This document shows, piece after piece, positions 12,811 through 27,357 of a stretch of DNA of 64,000 nt (position 1 is the stretch's first letter; each line of letters begins with the position of its first letter). A program made the translations under genes and the position numbers. The stretch lies in assembly GCA_964017155.1 (NCBI GenBank), contig OZ024862.1:1950170-2014169 (forward strand), given 5' to 3'. The DNA is from Oasisia sp. SBJ-2009. Lineage: Eukaryota; Annelida; Polychaeta; Sabellida; Siboglinidae. The notes under the pieces were generated by a model, which was not told the origin of the DNA, did no database searches, and saw only the letters and a list, made by a program, of their open reading frames with translations.

Positions 12811-14260
12811 AAAATGGCGCAACGCGTCTTGCAAATTTGTCGTTCATATTGAATGTTGATGTAAATCTTCTATGGAGTAGGCAGTTTCTATGTGATTGTC
12901 TATGTAGGACTTATCGCCTGTCTGTGAAAAGACCCGTGCTATCGGACGGAATCATACCGGAGCTTCGCAAGGATGAGTTATTTCTCTAGTTTTTTTCTCG
13001 ATTTATACGAACGAAATATTACTTTCTTAGTATTGCTAACAAACTGATTTCTAACTTATCAGTTAAGTCGGAATACTCGTTAGCTTCAAGTACCTGGATA
13101 AGTGAACCCGGGGTTGGTTATCACACGGATTGGTTGTCACAAAGCAAGTAGTGCATCTAGAAGGCGAGAACACTGCAATGATCGTTTAGTAAATATGAAT
13201 CCCCATTTGTAATTTTTGTTTCCGCAACTGAATATTGAAGCGCTTGCGACGTCTTTCGTTTTGTTTATGTAAAGTAAAGTATATATACGTTATTATAATT
13301 TTAGTTGTGCTTGACTAAATTGTAATCTAGAATACCTACGTCATGATCAGTATTTTATCAACCGTTTTGGTTAGATTCATACAATGGGTACTTATCCTAT
13401 TTATGTCCAAATATGTCGTCCTGAAATGGTCTATGATTCCAACAAACATTTTTTTTGACGTAGCGTGTGAGTAAAATTGATTAATTACGCTTAACGTGAC
13501 ACTTTCTTTATATAGCGCTTAGCTACTTAATAAAAATTTTGCTTAGCTTATAACATTTTGTGACAAACACACCCACATTGTGTGAGACAACCAAACAGGG
13601 TGTCGGGTAGACTCACAAAAGAGAACCTTTTTGAATAAAAAATATACTATTTTGAATAAGGGTACATCGATATTAATATTCGTACATGAATTATAGATTG
13701 CAATTAATCTTAATAACAATAATGTTCAAGGTAACATTTATTATAAAGAATAAAATAGGGAAAATTCGAAAAAGTATGACAACTATCCCCTGTCTGCCCT
13801 GCTTTATTAGATCAAAGCTTTGACATACGTCAGTCAGCAATTTCATTTATCTTATCTACTGAGATTTGATAGAAAACATTTCGATATTTAAATACTTATT
13901 TACATGGCACGGCAATATGACTAATACAAATAAAGTTCGCACGCATTGTGAACATAGCAAGCAAATTGATTGGCCGTAGGACAGTTGTCTAATTTGAATA
14001 ATATGACGCTAAAAGGAAACCCTCTCAAATATTACACGATATATATCCCCTGAACGATGCAACATGAACTCAAAAATTATGTCTTTCAAATCTTTCACCG
14101 TTCTATACTATCGCTTGCTTCGACACAACAATATCAAACGAACTGATTCGGAAATAAAAAACCAAGTTAAAGGCAATATGTTACTGAAACGCACACGTCC
14201 CGTTGGACACAACGATTATGTTGCATTGTTTCGATTGAATTGAACTGAATTTTATTCAAC

Positions 14261-14298
<38 letters not shown>

Positions 14299-14671
14299 TT
14301 AATTTATAAATACCATATCAAAACATGTGTGCACAGTATCTAGATGCTGTGCATACACAAACACTATACAATTAGGAACACTATTTAGAGATGGGTTATT
14401 CCCAAATAAATTTATAATCTAAATATGATGCAGTACATAAACACAATATTGGCTAGAATTGCATATACGTTACTGTGCATTTTTGGATACAGATTATACA
14501 TCACTTAAAAAGTGGTAACTAGACCAGAATAAACGCTATTATGTGTACGTTTCCATGCGTCTAGGATGTAAAATCTAGTATCCCGAATATCACTGAATTC
14601 GCTGGCCTTCAATTCATTGATGTGATAGTAATAACACATGGATAGACATGGAATTCCCACAAATATTAGCT
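12811..14671. other. Interior of the foldback-like element, no gene seen
   Basis: AT-rich DNA with no recognisable coding motif; a 35-bp TA run lies at about 14,263-14,297. Confidence 0.5.
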
Positions 14672-15105
14672 GGACTTTTCAAAAGCCTTTGCTACTTTGG
14701 GTAATAGGATATTACTAGACAACATAGTATGGCGTTAGTGGAGTAGCATTAAGTTTAATTAGAAATTATTTAACTAACAAAAAGAGGTATGTTGAAGTAG
14801 AGAACGAAAAGTCTGAAATATATGATAGTTCAACCGGCGTACCTCAAGGCTCGATGTTAGGCCCACTGTTGTTTATTATATACATTATTGACTTTGCCAA
14901 GGCCAGTGAACAAATTATTTTCTGTACAGTTAGGTACTCTTGATTCATTTGCAACGTAATGAACAATATCGAAACGTAGACGTTAAATACAGAACTAGGA
15001 ATAGTTAATGAATGACTCAAGCTTAACACTGTGTCTGTTAACTTAGCCAAAACTAAATACTTGGTTTCTAAAACAGCCAGTAACATTTACTCCTCCAGTA
15101 ATATC
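14672..15105 (+). mobile_element. Degraded LINE reverse transcriptase fragment
   Basis: Translated pieces in two or three frames read DFSKAFATLGNRILLDNI, GVALSLIRNYLTNKKRY, STGVPQGSMLGPLLFIIY and, after a gap, NE*LKLN...AKTKYLVSK, where TGA replaces an expected Trp codon. These are RT palm blocks in the correct order, jockey-like in style. The YADD box and everything upstream are missing. It is unrelated in detail to LINE A and LINE B, and lies inside the foldback-like element. Confidence 0.8.
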
Positions 15106-16356
<1,251 letters not shown>

Positions 16357-16984
16357 GGATCGAGACTACATCATGCGAGAATTTACAGACACGAAAGTGT
16401 CAACAAATTACATAATAAAACATTCTTTAATCAGCCATTTCTTAATCTGGCTTTCAAAATAGCATTGAACCGGCAAACACCAAGCCTGCGGCATTAGATA
16501 CCCTAACATTATAGCATGGAAAGGTCATTCGTAAATGGTGCGAGAATGTATAACGTGGTGCGAGAATGTATAATCCAACAATCTGACCTGCTGCGACGAA
16601 TCTAATTTCAGGTTTGGAATCAACATATTAAATTTAATCTAAAAAGATTACTACTACCCATTAGTAAACATGGCAGTATTGCGAAATATGCGACAGAAAA
16701 ATGGACTAAGTGCAAGAAATTAACATGAAATCCACGAAAACGACTAAGTCCTACGTGAAATATGTACGTTATTACATTAACGGGCGAAAGTTATTACATT
16801 ATCAGGCAAAAGGAGTTTATTACATTAACGGGCGAAAATTATTACATTATCGGGTAGCAAGTTTATTACATTATCGGTTGATTTTATTACATTATCAGGC
16901 GGTTATTACATTATCGGTTGATTTTATTACATTATCGGGTAGTTATTACATTAACGGGCGATTATTACATTATCGGTTGTAACA

Positions 16985-17762
16985 GCCTCTGTATACCAAC
17001 TAAAACAATAACAATCTAACCCAACGACAAACCGTGGTTCAATACTTCTATTAAACACAAGCTTCAGGTGAAACATGCCAATGATAAAGATAAATACAAG
17101 AAAGCGAGATATGAAGCGGAAAATGCCATCAAGACCAGCAAGGCGAAATACCGTGACAAACTTGAAGAGAATCTGTCCACCTACAACTCCAAGAACATTT
17201 GGCAGGGACTGAAGGCCATAACGAACTACAAGCCGTCTCCCAAGAACACTACGGCTACCGACACTAATCTTCCTGACAGATTGAATGACTTTTATAACCG
17301 GTTTGATAAACTGAACACTACTTCTCCTTCCTGTGTCATTCCCTCCTCATCCCTCCCTCCTTTCGCAGTGGATGAATATGTTGTTAGAAACATGTTTCAA
17401 CGTTTAAATAGCAGAAAAGCTGCCTGTCCGGACAACATCTCTCCATGTCTACTTAAACTGTGTGCCGACCAGCTGTCGAGTGTATTCACAGACATATTCA
17501 ATGTGTCTCTTTCCCAATGTAAAATCCCTCATTGCTTCAAAAAATCAACTATCATTCCTGTTCCCAAGAAATCTACAGCCTCTTGTTTAAACGATTACAG
17601 GCCTGTTGCCTTGACTTCTGTAGTCATGAAGACACTCGAGCGCTTGGTCCTGCAGTTTCTGAAATAAATTTTCGATCCATTGCTTGACCAATTTCAATTT
17701 GCATATCGCAACAATAGATCCGTTGACGACGCTGTCGCCATAGGATTGTTTCATGTTCTTAA
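16985..17762 (+). mobile_element. LINE B, part 2: linker and start of the reverse transcriptase
   Basis: The endonuclease frame continues CIPTKTITI, then a tract ending NDKPWFNTSI, ARYEAENAIKTSKAKYRDKL, NIWQGLKAITNYKPS, RLNSRKAACPDNISPCLLKL, IIPVPKKS and NDYRPVALTSVVMKTLERL, all standard LINE RT N-terminal blocks. A TAA stop at 17,665 breaks the frame, but the reading continues beyond it as LDQFQFAYRNNRSVDDA. It is cut at CATGTTCTTAA by the TTAA-flanked element and resumes at 24,422. Confidence 0.9.
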
Positions 17763-20564
17763 AGGGGAAGTGAAACACAGCTGTAACATTCCATATACCT
17801 AAATGTACACTATATAAGTATACATTAATGGTGGCAGAAGCACATTCACTTATCAGACAAACTGGAAAAAAAATATTTTTCAATGCCTAAATCGTCGTCA
17901 TAGAACACTGCGTAGCGCCATCTTTATTCCAAGCCGAGTGGTTTGATTACCTCCTATCTAGCCCATGTAAAATTTTGGTTTTTTCCGGTTTTCTTCATAA
18001 TTAGACATTTCTACGCAAAAACAAAAATATGGTGCCTTATTGTACACGATAGGTGTCCTATGTATCCACAAATAATATTTATTTGCATTCGAAATAAAAA
18101 GGTGAAATTAAATACCGACGATTTTGAACCAATGAAACATTTTCATTTTTACGCTCTCTGTGTTGACAGCCTTCAAGGGGCGGGGCTTACGACCGGAAGG
18201 TCTATCGGGACTATTTCTTATTTTGTTTACACAGATATCGGAAGTGTTTTGCGTTAGACTTAGCCTTAGAAGAGTCAAGAGGCGCTAGTTGTTAGTGGTT
18301 TTGGATAAATCACAATAGAAAATGGATCCGACAGAGGAATAATTTGTAGCACAAGTGAGAGAAGCATCTGTTGCACAAGTGACACACGTAAAGCCATTTT
18401 TGCTTCACCCAGCGTGCGAGCCGAGGTGTGAGATGGCGAGAGAAGATCGCCATGTGATGTGGCATGTTTATGGTCATCTTTGATTTTGGGATCAACGTGC
18501 TATAAAACAATGTGAATGTTGCATGGTGTTTGTGTGGATACTGCGTCCCGATGTCGACGCACATCGTTGTATGTTGTCTGGAGATAGCTGACGACCGAGC
18601 CAGACCGGGCTGACAGATGCCTGCATGAACCATGACTGACCACGATCGAGTGGCACGACAGCTGTCAGTGACAATGTTGGGAGTATCGGTCTGTTGTCTA
18701 AGTGCGATTTGCGTGCAGACTCGTTCGTTCGACCAATAGCTACCCTCGGGGTAGTAGGTAAGTAATACGTAGTTCAACAGGTATCGAAAAGTAATTTAGC
18801 ACTTCAAACCTAAACAAAACAATTATACTTGTATGGCCACACAATGTCAATGACATATGTATGTTATATGATGTGTGCATCCTTTTAATATAATTAATTA
18901 ATTTAAAATGCTAATACAATTTGTTTAATTTATGTAAATAATGTTATTTACATATGCATGCTGCCATGCAATTTATAATAGTCTGAATAATAAATATATG
19001 TGTAATAAGGACATTGTGCAATTCACATGGGAATATTGAAGTGGAGTTTTAATGTATTGTGTACTATGTATTGTATATGTGCGTGTGTGTATGTTATCAA
19101 GACCACATCATGACAATGAATCATAAATTCATGTGTTTGCAAAATGCTGTAACAATTTTACATACAAATCATTTGTTTGTAAAATACTGTGATAATTTTA
19201 TTAAAGTATTTCACAAACAAATCAACCAATGCGCTGACTTTGTGATGTGATATTGATAAATTACACAGTTTTGCCAATTACTAATTAATGGTGTAATTAT
19301 AAGATAATGATTGTTTACTATAAATCAAATGTCAGAATGTATCGGTTAGCTGCATATCATCACTGCACATGTTCAATGGGATGCTTCCATGCAGGCAGCA
19401 GGCATGTTATAACAACCAGGGTGTTTTGCAGGTGCAGAAAAGAGAAATACATTTTTTCTCATTAGTGGCAGAACTGCTTCAGTCATCATCAGTGATATTG
19501 CTGTCATCCGCTAACACATATTCTGCATAACTCTTTTCAGTGTTTTCCATCTGTCTGTTCCAGACAGAATGATCTGAAGATGGCGACAGTGAGACTGGGA
19601 CATCCAAGGTGTCATCCACATTGACATGACTGCCATGGTCAGTCGAAGAAGGCATGCAGGACTGCGACGACAACTTCGCATACCCATGGTCATGATGAAT
19701 ATTCAATGGAACAACAATATTATCTGTAATAATTGCTGCATCGATAAAGTATCGCATTGGCGACATGATCACTGGCTCTGTTTGAGTTTGACACTACGAG
19801 TTAATGGCGTTGCAATGTGACACCCGTACTGCCATGAGGGACAATATCATCTGGTGCACTGGATCCTTTGAAAGTTGTGTTCAGTATTTGTGAATCCTTC
19901 ATCTGAAAGAATGATACATATGTATGAGAGTATGTATCTTCTGTGATATACATATAAATAACAATGTTTTGACATCTTTTGTTTTCTCATTGCAGTACCT
20001 ATACATCATAAAAATTAAAACTGATTAAATCAACTTATAATTAGCATTTCGGAAAGTGTTCAGGATCTAATTTTGTGTAGATGCATAGATCTGTGGATAT
20101 TGTAACTATGCATGAGAAATCTAAATTTGATTGAATTATTTTGCAGGCCCCATATGGTCCTCCATGGTCCCCCAGACTATTTTTCCACAATTGTTAAACA
20201 AATCTACTTTTGCATGGTTGTTGCATGTGGTGGTGCTGATATACACAAAAAATCTGTATTTTATTACATCATTCTATGGGCCTCAAAACACAAAGTAATG
20301 CTGGTGATTTGGTTTTTGAGAAGGTCCCTTGAAATGACCCCCAGATCAGTTTGATGTATTAGGTATCTGCTTTCTGGCTTGTCTGCTGCTGCTAGCCAAG
20401 TTCATTGGTCAGCTCTTGTCTCAATGAAACTAGTAGACAGTGGGCTGAGCAAGGTGTTGTGTTTCAATCAGGGAACATTCATGCAATAAATAGAACATTA
20501 CCTTTTCATATTCATATTCACATTCATGCAATAAATAGAACATTACCTTTTCAATAGCCTATCA
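17763..20564. other. Left interior of the TTAA element, unassigned
   Basis: An ATG at 18,322 opens MDPTEE, then TAA, and the same frame stays open for about 50 more codons (FVAQVREASVAQ...). A minus-strand frame at 19,479-19,772 encodes an Asp/Ser-rich 97-residue peptide ending in acidic residues. Neither is recognised; both could be relics of an element-encoded protein. A direct duplication of CATGCAATAAATAGAACATT lies at 20,479-20,553. Confidence 0.35.
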
Positions 20565-20967
20565 AGCACTCTCATCTACACAACCAGCATATCTAAATTC
20601 AATGCTAACTCCAACAAGAAATTCCAGACAGCTACGCTCAACCAGTAGTAACCCTCTTCACATCCCTCGGGTGAAAACGAAAGCCGGGACCCGAGCTTTC
20701 TCGGTTGCCGCACCAACGGTGTGGAATTCGCTTCCTGCCAGTGTTAAATCACAAGGTAATATAGTTTCATTCCGCCGACATCTAAAAACCTATCTCTTTA
20801 ATGCTGCCTATCCTCCTTAGCCTCCTAGCTTTTCCATCCATCCGTTGACGACTCACGCATTGCTTTCGATTATGAGATTGATTAATCCCCTGGTTTGGTC
20901 GCGCCACTGAGCTTGATTTTCGAGGATATTGGCGCAAAAGAAGTTACTATTATTATTATTATTATCA
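20565..20967 (+). mobile_element. 5'-truncated LINE tail with (ATT)n end
   Basis: The frame reads SSTQPAYLNSMLTP, then GTRAFSVAAPTVWNSLPASV and FRRHLKTYLF, the conserved C-terminal tail of CR1/L2-like reverse transcriptases. A ~145-bp 3' UTR follows, ending in ATTATTATTATTATT. Only about the last 80 codons are kept, as expected of 5' truncation during target-primed insertion. Confidence 0.85.
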
Positions 20968-22885
20968 ATGGTGCATTCTGTGTAGATTCCATTATATTAT
21001 GACTAACCTTCCTGGCATATTTTAATATGTGTGTATCCCGAGTCATTCAGACATCATTACAAACAAGCAAACCCACTCCTACATAAGCAACACATAAATT
21101 ACATGGTAAGCCAATTATACAAGCCTACTTGCACATATAAGAAAATAAAATGTTTAAGTTAGTTACGTGCAATCAGTGTCCTCCTTGGTCCAATCAGAGA
21201 CAACTACTTGGCCATAGTCAAAGTCATACTTGTATTTTCAAAAAGTACAAATGTCAATTTAAGACTAAATTTGTTTACATTGGGTTTTATACGTAAGTTT
21301 CATTTGTGGGTGGGGTTTTGTCCAACCGAGTCTTTTTCGAGATATGTAAGTTTTTTTTATTGCAATGTATAAGGTTTTCTAAATAGACTTCTTAGCCATT
21401 TTCCTAATAAATAATTTTGGGAAGTGATTATGGACACCTTACAGTTATCAAACAGTAACTGCACAAACTGCAACTAACTGAACAATGCTGATGTCTGCGG
21501 TACTATTGAAAGCAAAATACATGCCTTATCAAAATATAATTTTCGTACTTTATATTCTTATTTTAGTCTTATTTTGTTATACGCAATAATACTATTCATT
21601 TCAGATTCAATATACTAGTCGTGTTAGTCGATAATCATTCTACAACAGCCATGAACCCCAAACATTTTGAAGTTTTATTTAAACACTCAATTTAAAGCTG
21701 ACCTCTGTTGCACTGGTTTGTCTTTTCATCATGCTCTAGCACATGACTGTGAACTGGTAAGAAATGCAAGTGCACTAGAGAGATAGTGGGGCTTTGTCCA
21801 GGCAGTGATGTTTGTATTGGGTATGGGTAGTCTTTTCACTCTTGCTGGGAAACACAGGACACTGGTAAGATTGTGATTTTATTGCCTAATTTGCACTAGG
21901 CTATTAATGGCAATTAGTAACAGCAGTCCTCTGTTGTACTTTGATCATGATGTTTGCAACCCTTTCCAGTAACAATGGAGGCTATGGGCTAATGTAAGGT
22001 TCCAAATGTTTTTTCACCCATGTAACTATTAATTTTAGTCATGGGATCAGTGATCTTACTACCTGCTGTCAGGAGACTATTCAGATCCCCACCTAAAAAA
22101 TGTGTGCTTGTTTATCACTTGGAAAGCAAAACTGCAGATTCTTAAAGGTGAGATCCACATTTGGGTGCATAATGTTTTGGGCGATAAACAAAACTGTTGT
22201 CTTAGATTATTTAGAAATGTATTAATCTGTCAGTGTTTAAATATCGGATACTACCCCTGGAGGGTAGTGACTTATTATGTATGTCAAAACAGTTGCTTAA
22301 AAAAAATTGAAATAAGTTCCATGTGTTTTGTGTATTTTGACCACAGTCATGCATTCTACAGCAATAACAGAATGTGCATACATGAAATTATAAAATATTC
22401 TACGGATATTTTATGAATTAAAATATTAAATGTGTTCCCAGGTAATATTGCCAACTGACTTGGGTTATGATGGGTAGTGTCATTGGATAGACACATTAAC
22501 ATACTTAATAGTGACACTATGTTAAGTGTGATTGATTCTGTAGCATGTTTTATTGTTGTTATACTAATTATTTTATAGAAAGTTGTGCGATGCACACATG
22601 TACATATGTTACCAGAAACAAATACAATGATACCATAATCATAATGATAATAATATTTTACTGACCTGCATGGCTGCCGCTCACCGTTTCCTACTTGTCG
22701 TTCTGGTATCTTGCTTTGATGATATAATGCATATAAACAGTACATCCTCAGCTTGCATAATGTCAAAAACAGTGTCCTCGTGTAATGGCCAAGATTAAAT
22801 TGTACGCAAACTAGTGATCAACAGACAGTATTCATAAGTCAACAGCTATGTCTGCAATTCTTTGCTGTGATGCTTGAGGATTTTT
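20968..22885. other. Unassigned interior of the TTAA element
   Basis: Moderately AT-rich, with no coding motif recognised. The open frame at 22,102-22,416 has no domain. Confidence 0.45.
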
Positions 22886-23127
22886 TTTCACTCTACATTT
22901 TTCCAGTTCACTCAGCTGTATAAATGAGTACCTGCATGGCTATAGACAGTGGTGGATATGTGTATGAGTAGCTTTTGCGAATTAATTGTAGCATATTGCT
23001 GGATGCTTCCCAGAGAAGTTGAGATGGTATATGATTGAACAGGTCTGTCAGGGAAATAAAGTGTAAAGCGCTTTCAGCAATCCTGAGGATTGGTTACTAC
23101 GCTCTTCAAGATCTTACCTTTATAAAT
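22886..23127 (+). mobile_element. SINE copy 1 (5'-truncated)
   Basis: It shares CCAGTTCACTCAGCTGTATA, GGCTATAGACAGTGGTGG and AGAGAAGTTGAGATGGT with the copies at 43,141 and 48,716, and the 3' block AAGCGCTTT...GCGCT with the 43,141 copy. The tRNA-like head is missing. Confidence 0.85.
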
Positions 23128-24421
23128 CAGCAATTAATAAAAAAAAAATCTTTAGTGATTTTAATCAGTTGATTTATGGGGTCAAATATTTTTTATACAC
23201 ACTAGTGTTTTATTGAATGCAGTTAACAGTCTAATTTAAATAATAACATAAATTAGTATTTTGCTGTTTCTGTTAATTCATTATAAATAATGCCTGTTAT
23301 ATATCTGTGTCTGTGATTCGTGACTGTTCAACAGTTGTTGACTAATTAGCGAGTCACCCTAATTTAAGTAATTAGCATATGACGACGCTAACAAACACGT
23401 CATACGCCTGATACGGTCGTAGCTGGCATTTCTTTTTATGTCACTATCTTGAAGAAAATTATTCCACCACTGTCTATGTCAAAAACATTTTTTTACTTGT
23501 ACCTAGAAACTCGAGCTGGTTCTAGCAACCAACGCACCGCTAGATCTGGCGATCTGTTGACCTAAACAAATTCAGTGGATTTTAAACATTTTTATTTCAA
23601 ATTAAATACTTGTATCTACACATAGATTTATTTTATTACATTCACATTTCTTACTACATTTAAACTTTTCTTAGGTCACATTCGTGTATTATGCAGACAG
23701 TGAAATACAACTGTGGGATTAAATTGTAGTCGTAACGATACATGACGGAACTCGTGAGTGCCGAGTCGCCGGCTTGTCACTTCCTACGCGCCGAATCACA
23801 TTCCAAATAAGGAAATCATGTCCGGTTTTCCTGTCGAGTTCGACGAACTTTACTTCGTCGCTGCGTACTTATATGCAAGCCAATCAATCAAACACGGACC
23901 TGTAGCTCTGGTCGAAGCTTATGTTTTGAGGTTCAGCGCCTCGTTGTGCTCGTCACATTCGAAATTAGGCTTACAATCGGCGTTCGAAAGTGACCACCGC
24001 CGACTCCGCTGAACTCGCCGCAGGCGGACACGCAAACTTCATCATCTCAAACCTGCTTTTTCTACAGGAATCCTTTGTGGAAGTATGTTAAATAATGCTT
24101 ACTAACAATTATGGTATATCTATTAGGCATACAGTGCATTAATGTGTTTAATTATATTTGGTTTGAGTGCGTTTCGTCCGTTTTTGCGAGAGCTATGCTG
24201 CGCCGCCTGTCGACACGTGCTTCCGGTGATTGTAAACAAACCCGAGTACAACCAGCAATATGGCCAGGCGGAATGGCGGCGCCCTGTGTCGAAAGTAGCT
24301 CACTTTGAAAATTTATTAAAAATATACCGTGGCACTGGGCTTGTCAAATTATGGTCACTAGTGCTGTAAATTATATGTTCTTATGTTTGGGCTGTGGTTG
24401 TTCGGCCGCTTCAGTCCCCCT
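23128..24421. other. Right interior of the TTAA element, unassigned
   Basis: The part near 23,750-24,300 is CG-richer and has open frames on the plus strand (23,758-24,012 and 24,111-24,369) without recognisable domains. The terminal inverted repeat is at the right edge. Confidence 0.4.
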
Positions 24422-25785
24422 TTAAACATCTCGACAGCCCAAATACTTACGCTAGGATCCTTTTTGTTGATTTTAGCTCTGCTTTTAACACGATTATCCC
24501 ATCAAAACTTTTCGATAAGATACAGAGTCTCGGTGTTCCTCAATCCATGTGTCTGTGGATCCTCGATTTTCTTTTAAATAGGCCGCAGGTTGTAAAAATA
24601 GGCGACAACTTATCATCATCAGTTACGTTATCTACTGGCACGCCTCAGGGCTGTGTTCTGTCACCAATGTTATACTCTCTTTTTACACATGATTGTTTAT
24701 CTTGTCACGTAGGTACTAAAATACTGAAATTTGCCGATGACACTACAGTGATAGGGCTTATAACAAATTCTGATGAATCTGAATATCGGGACCAAGTAAA
24801 CAAACTCATCAGTTGGTGCAGCGCTAACAATCTGGAACTTAATGTAAATAAAACGAAAGAAATGATTGTGGATTTTAGGAGAAAGAAATCTTCCCCACCC
24901 TCGCCTCTAGTGATCGATGGCAGGACAGTTGAAATCGTCCAACATTTCAAATTTCTCGGTTCAACAATCTCCAGTAATCTTAAATGGGAACTAAATGTTG
25001 TAAATATTGTCAAAAAGGCCCAGCAGCGGCTGTACTTTTTAAGAAGGTTAAGATCGTTTGGTTTGACCACACAGGTCATGCTCAACTTTTACAGAGCTGT
25101 AATCGAGAGTGTTCTGACAATATGGTTTGGATCGATTACACAGAAGGAAACGCTCAGATTAAACAGAGTTGTGAAAACTGCTTCCCGAATCATTGGCAGA
25201 GACCTTCCCAGTCTTGAAATACTGTATCAGCAGCGTCTCTTAGGAAGAGCGACTCTCATCTCTCAAGATACATCCCATCCTGCCCATGACCTATTTGAAC
25301 CTCTCCCATCTAGTCGCCGATTCAGATCCATAAAAACCAGGACCAACCGCTTTAGTACTAGCTTTTTCCCCTTAGCCGTTCAAGCCCTGTCAAAAGAGAA
25401 GTGATTTTCTCCCACCCGCAGCAAACACATAGTCCACTTTCCGATGAGTTTTAGTATGTATATTTTATCATAATTTATTATATTTTATATTTTTTTTTTA
25501 TTTCATATTTGATATGTTAAGCTACTATATTTCTACTAGATCGTATCAATTATTTATCGATGTTATAATGAGCAATTTTTTATTCGGACCTTTTTATGTG
25601 ATTGTTCTTATTTATTTAATTTAATGTAGTAGTATATTTTAACATCATTGTTTGGTGCATGTGAATGTATTGTCATGTGAATGTACTATTACGACGACCA
25701 ATATCATTACACATTCCAATGTTTTATTGTAACTACAATGTGAACATATGGCAATAAAGCTATCTTATCTTATCTTATCTTATCT
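24422..25785 (+). mobile_element. LINE B, part 3: rest of reverse transcriptase and 3' UTR
   Basis: The frame continues KHLDSPNTYARILFVDFSSAF (palm Asp), TGTPQGCVLSPMLYSLF, KFADDTTVIG (FADD active site), NNLELNVNKTKEM, FKFLGSTIS and a C-terminal region ending SRRFRSIKTRTNRFSTSFF. The stop is at about 25,402. A ~380-bp AT-rich 3' UTR ends GCAATAAAGC followed by repeated TATCT units (to 25,785). This part is uninterrupted for about 330 codons, so the LINE is much younger than LINE A. The tail abuts the 25,786-26,335 inverted repeat. Confidence 0.92.
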
Positions 25786-26335
25786 ATAATAGTTTTTGAT
25801 TGAATGTACCATTGTGTAATGTTTTCTTCTTCTCTATTTACCATGTGCAATACTTTTATATTTTTCTAGTCACTTGTATTTTTGTATGTTTATGTGGACA
25901 TCTGTATGTACTATGACAATCTGAAATAAAGATATTGAAAACACACACCACCATATATGCACTGATTCAGGGCTCACTCCTATCGTTACTGTATCATTTC
26001 TACTCTACATAAACGACTTAATTAATGCAACCCAATAGTTATATTCCGATGACAATGACAACGTTACTTAATATATTAATTACTATTATTTGTGATGAAC
26101 GTTTTACGATGTCGATAATCTTATTACTGATAACTGGACTGGACTCAGGTCTCAGCTCCTGTCCTGAGTCAGCACTGCCACTGTCAGCACTGACTGACTC
26201 GACTCGAATTTAGCCTTTTTGAACACACCTTTTAAAGTATGCTTCAGCACTGCTGAGCGTACCCTTCTCTGGACATCGTCATGCTTGGCTACTGCCGGGT
26301 GGTGCACGCCACTGCTCATATAATGTCTCAGATAA
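25786..26335. repeat. Right member of the inverted repeat pair with 8286-8800
   Basis: It begins with the last ~150 bp of a LINE A copy in plus orientation (AATAAAGATATTGAAAA near 25,925) and continues through ~390 bp matching 8286-8640 in inverse. Its minus strand has an open frame (26,484-26,152), only partly kept in the other copy. It lacks the MITE found next to the left copy. Confidence 0.85.
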
Positions 26336-26394
26336 CTGTAAAACATCTCGGAAACTACAAACTTTCGCCGGTTAACAAACTGGTTGACACGCGC

Positions 26395-26545
26395 ATGCGC
26401 AGAAACGTCAATCGGAACGGTTTTAACGGTGGGTGCCGCGGGGTGGGAAACGTAAACATCCCGCATAGCAACTAGGGCACGCATCTGACTCGCGCATGCG
26501 CAGTTAACGCCGGAAAAATGTAAGCGCTACACCGCCTTTTAGTTT
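26395..26545 (-). repeat. Dispersed CGCATGCGC element, inverted copy
   Basis: The reverse complement reads GGTGTAGCGCTTACATTTTT, then CCGGCGTTAACTGCGCATGCGC-like sequence, and a second module GTTCCGATTGACGTTTCTGC. It matches 6872-7035 and 44,811-44,885. The TAGCGCTTACATTTT edge is likely an element terminus. Confidence 0.7.
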
Positions 26546-27357
26546 GCCCCATCGTTTACTTACGTTGGCCGGAGAGTTCCGATGGCAAAAATAGATCGAC
26601 ATTTGGGAAACTCCAGAGCCGTTGTTTGTTGCAAACTTATATTTGATCAAATAACGCATAAAACCACAAAGTGAGACATGTGGTAGGAAGTATACTAATA
26701 AGCAAATATCGGTCATGGTGTACTTTGACTTTTCTAAAATGCGTTAAAAAGGGGAAATTATGTCAGAATGCAACTTTAAATTGACCTGGCAGCACTGGTT
26801 CGTTCAGCGTTGTCCGTCCCACCGTTCATTGCGGTGGTTATGTCACGCATCGCTGCTCCGTCTCGTCCCGGTTACCATGTCAGAGCTGTAACTCGTCCCG
26901 GCGAGTTGACGGTGTGGTGCCCGTTGCAGACGTTTACGGTAACCGACGTTTACAACAAATCCCGACACATGTCGGGTGTTACCTGCCGGCCTATAATGGT
27001 AAGTAAACGTTTATTTCAATTGTGTGTAAACGACGGCGTGACATGCTGCGTTGACGGTTGACTGGCCGAGTAGAGAACCTCAACTCTTTATGTAATTATA
27101 GAATATAGTACGTCGACCTGCACCATTAATCATAGCACAGTTCACACGTAAACCCTGTGTATCAGAAAGGTTATGATTTTAAACAACGAAGACCTTTAAA
27201 CAATGTTAGTAGCTGTTTACATTATTCGACTTCTATAAAATAATCACGTTGTGTTAACTTCCCCTTTGAGGAGTATGTCTGGAGTACATATTGATTCGGG
27301 TCAGCAAAGTTTGACAACTAACTGTAAAGCCCGTGGCCGAAGCCATTATTTTAGGCC
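26546..27357. other. CG-richer stretch with a possible exon
   Basis: A plus frame at about 26,810-26,998 is open and ends at a good donor, CTATAATG|GTAAGT, but the residues (CPLQTFTVTDVYNKSRHMSG) match no family known to me. It could equally be a promoter-like CpG-containing region. Nothing else was seen. Confidence 0.3.

Larger units (their letters stand above)
17763..24421. mobile_element. 6.7-kb DNA element in a TTAA target, inside LINE B
   Basis: TTAA flanks both sides (17,759-17,762 and 24,422-24,425). The ends are inverted: AGGGGAAGTGAAAC on the left, AGGGGGACTGAAGC on the right. Deleting the element and one TTAA rejoins the LINE B frame (HVL-KHLDS). TTAA preference is known for the piggyBac and Kolobok superfamilies. 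No transposase with recognisable catalytic residues was found inside. It carries a LINE tail (20,565-20,967) and a SINE (22,886-23,127). Confidence 0.75.

Noticed and set aside
24984..25217. Second frame inside LINE B
   Set aside because: Overlaps the well-supported RT frame and has no domain.
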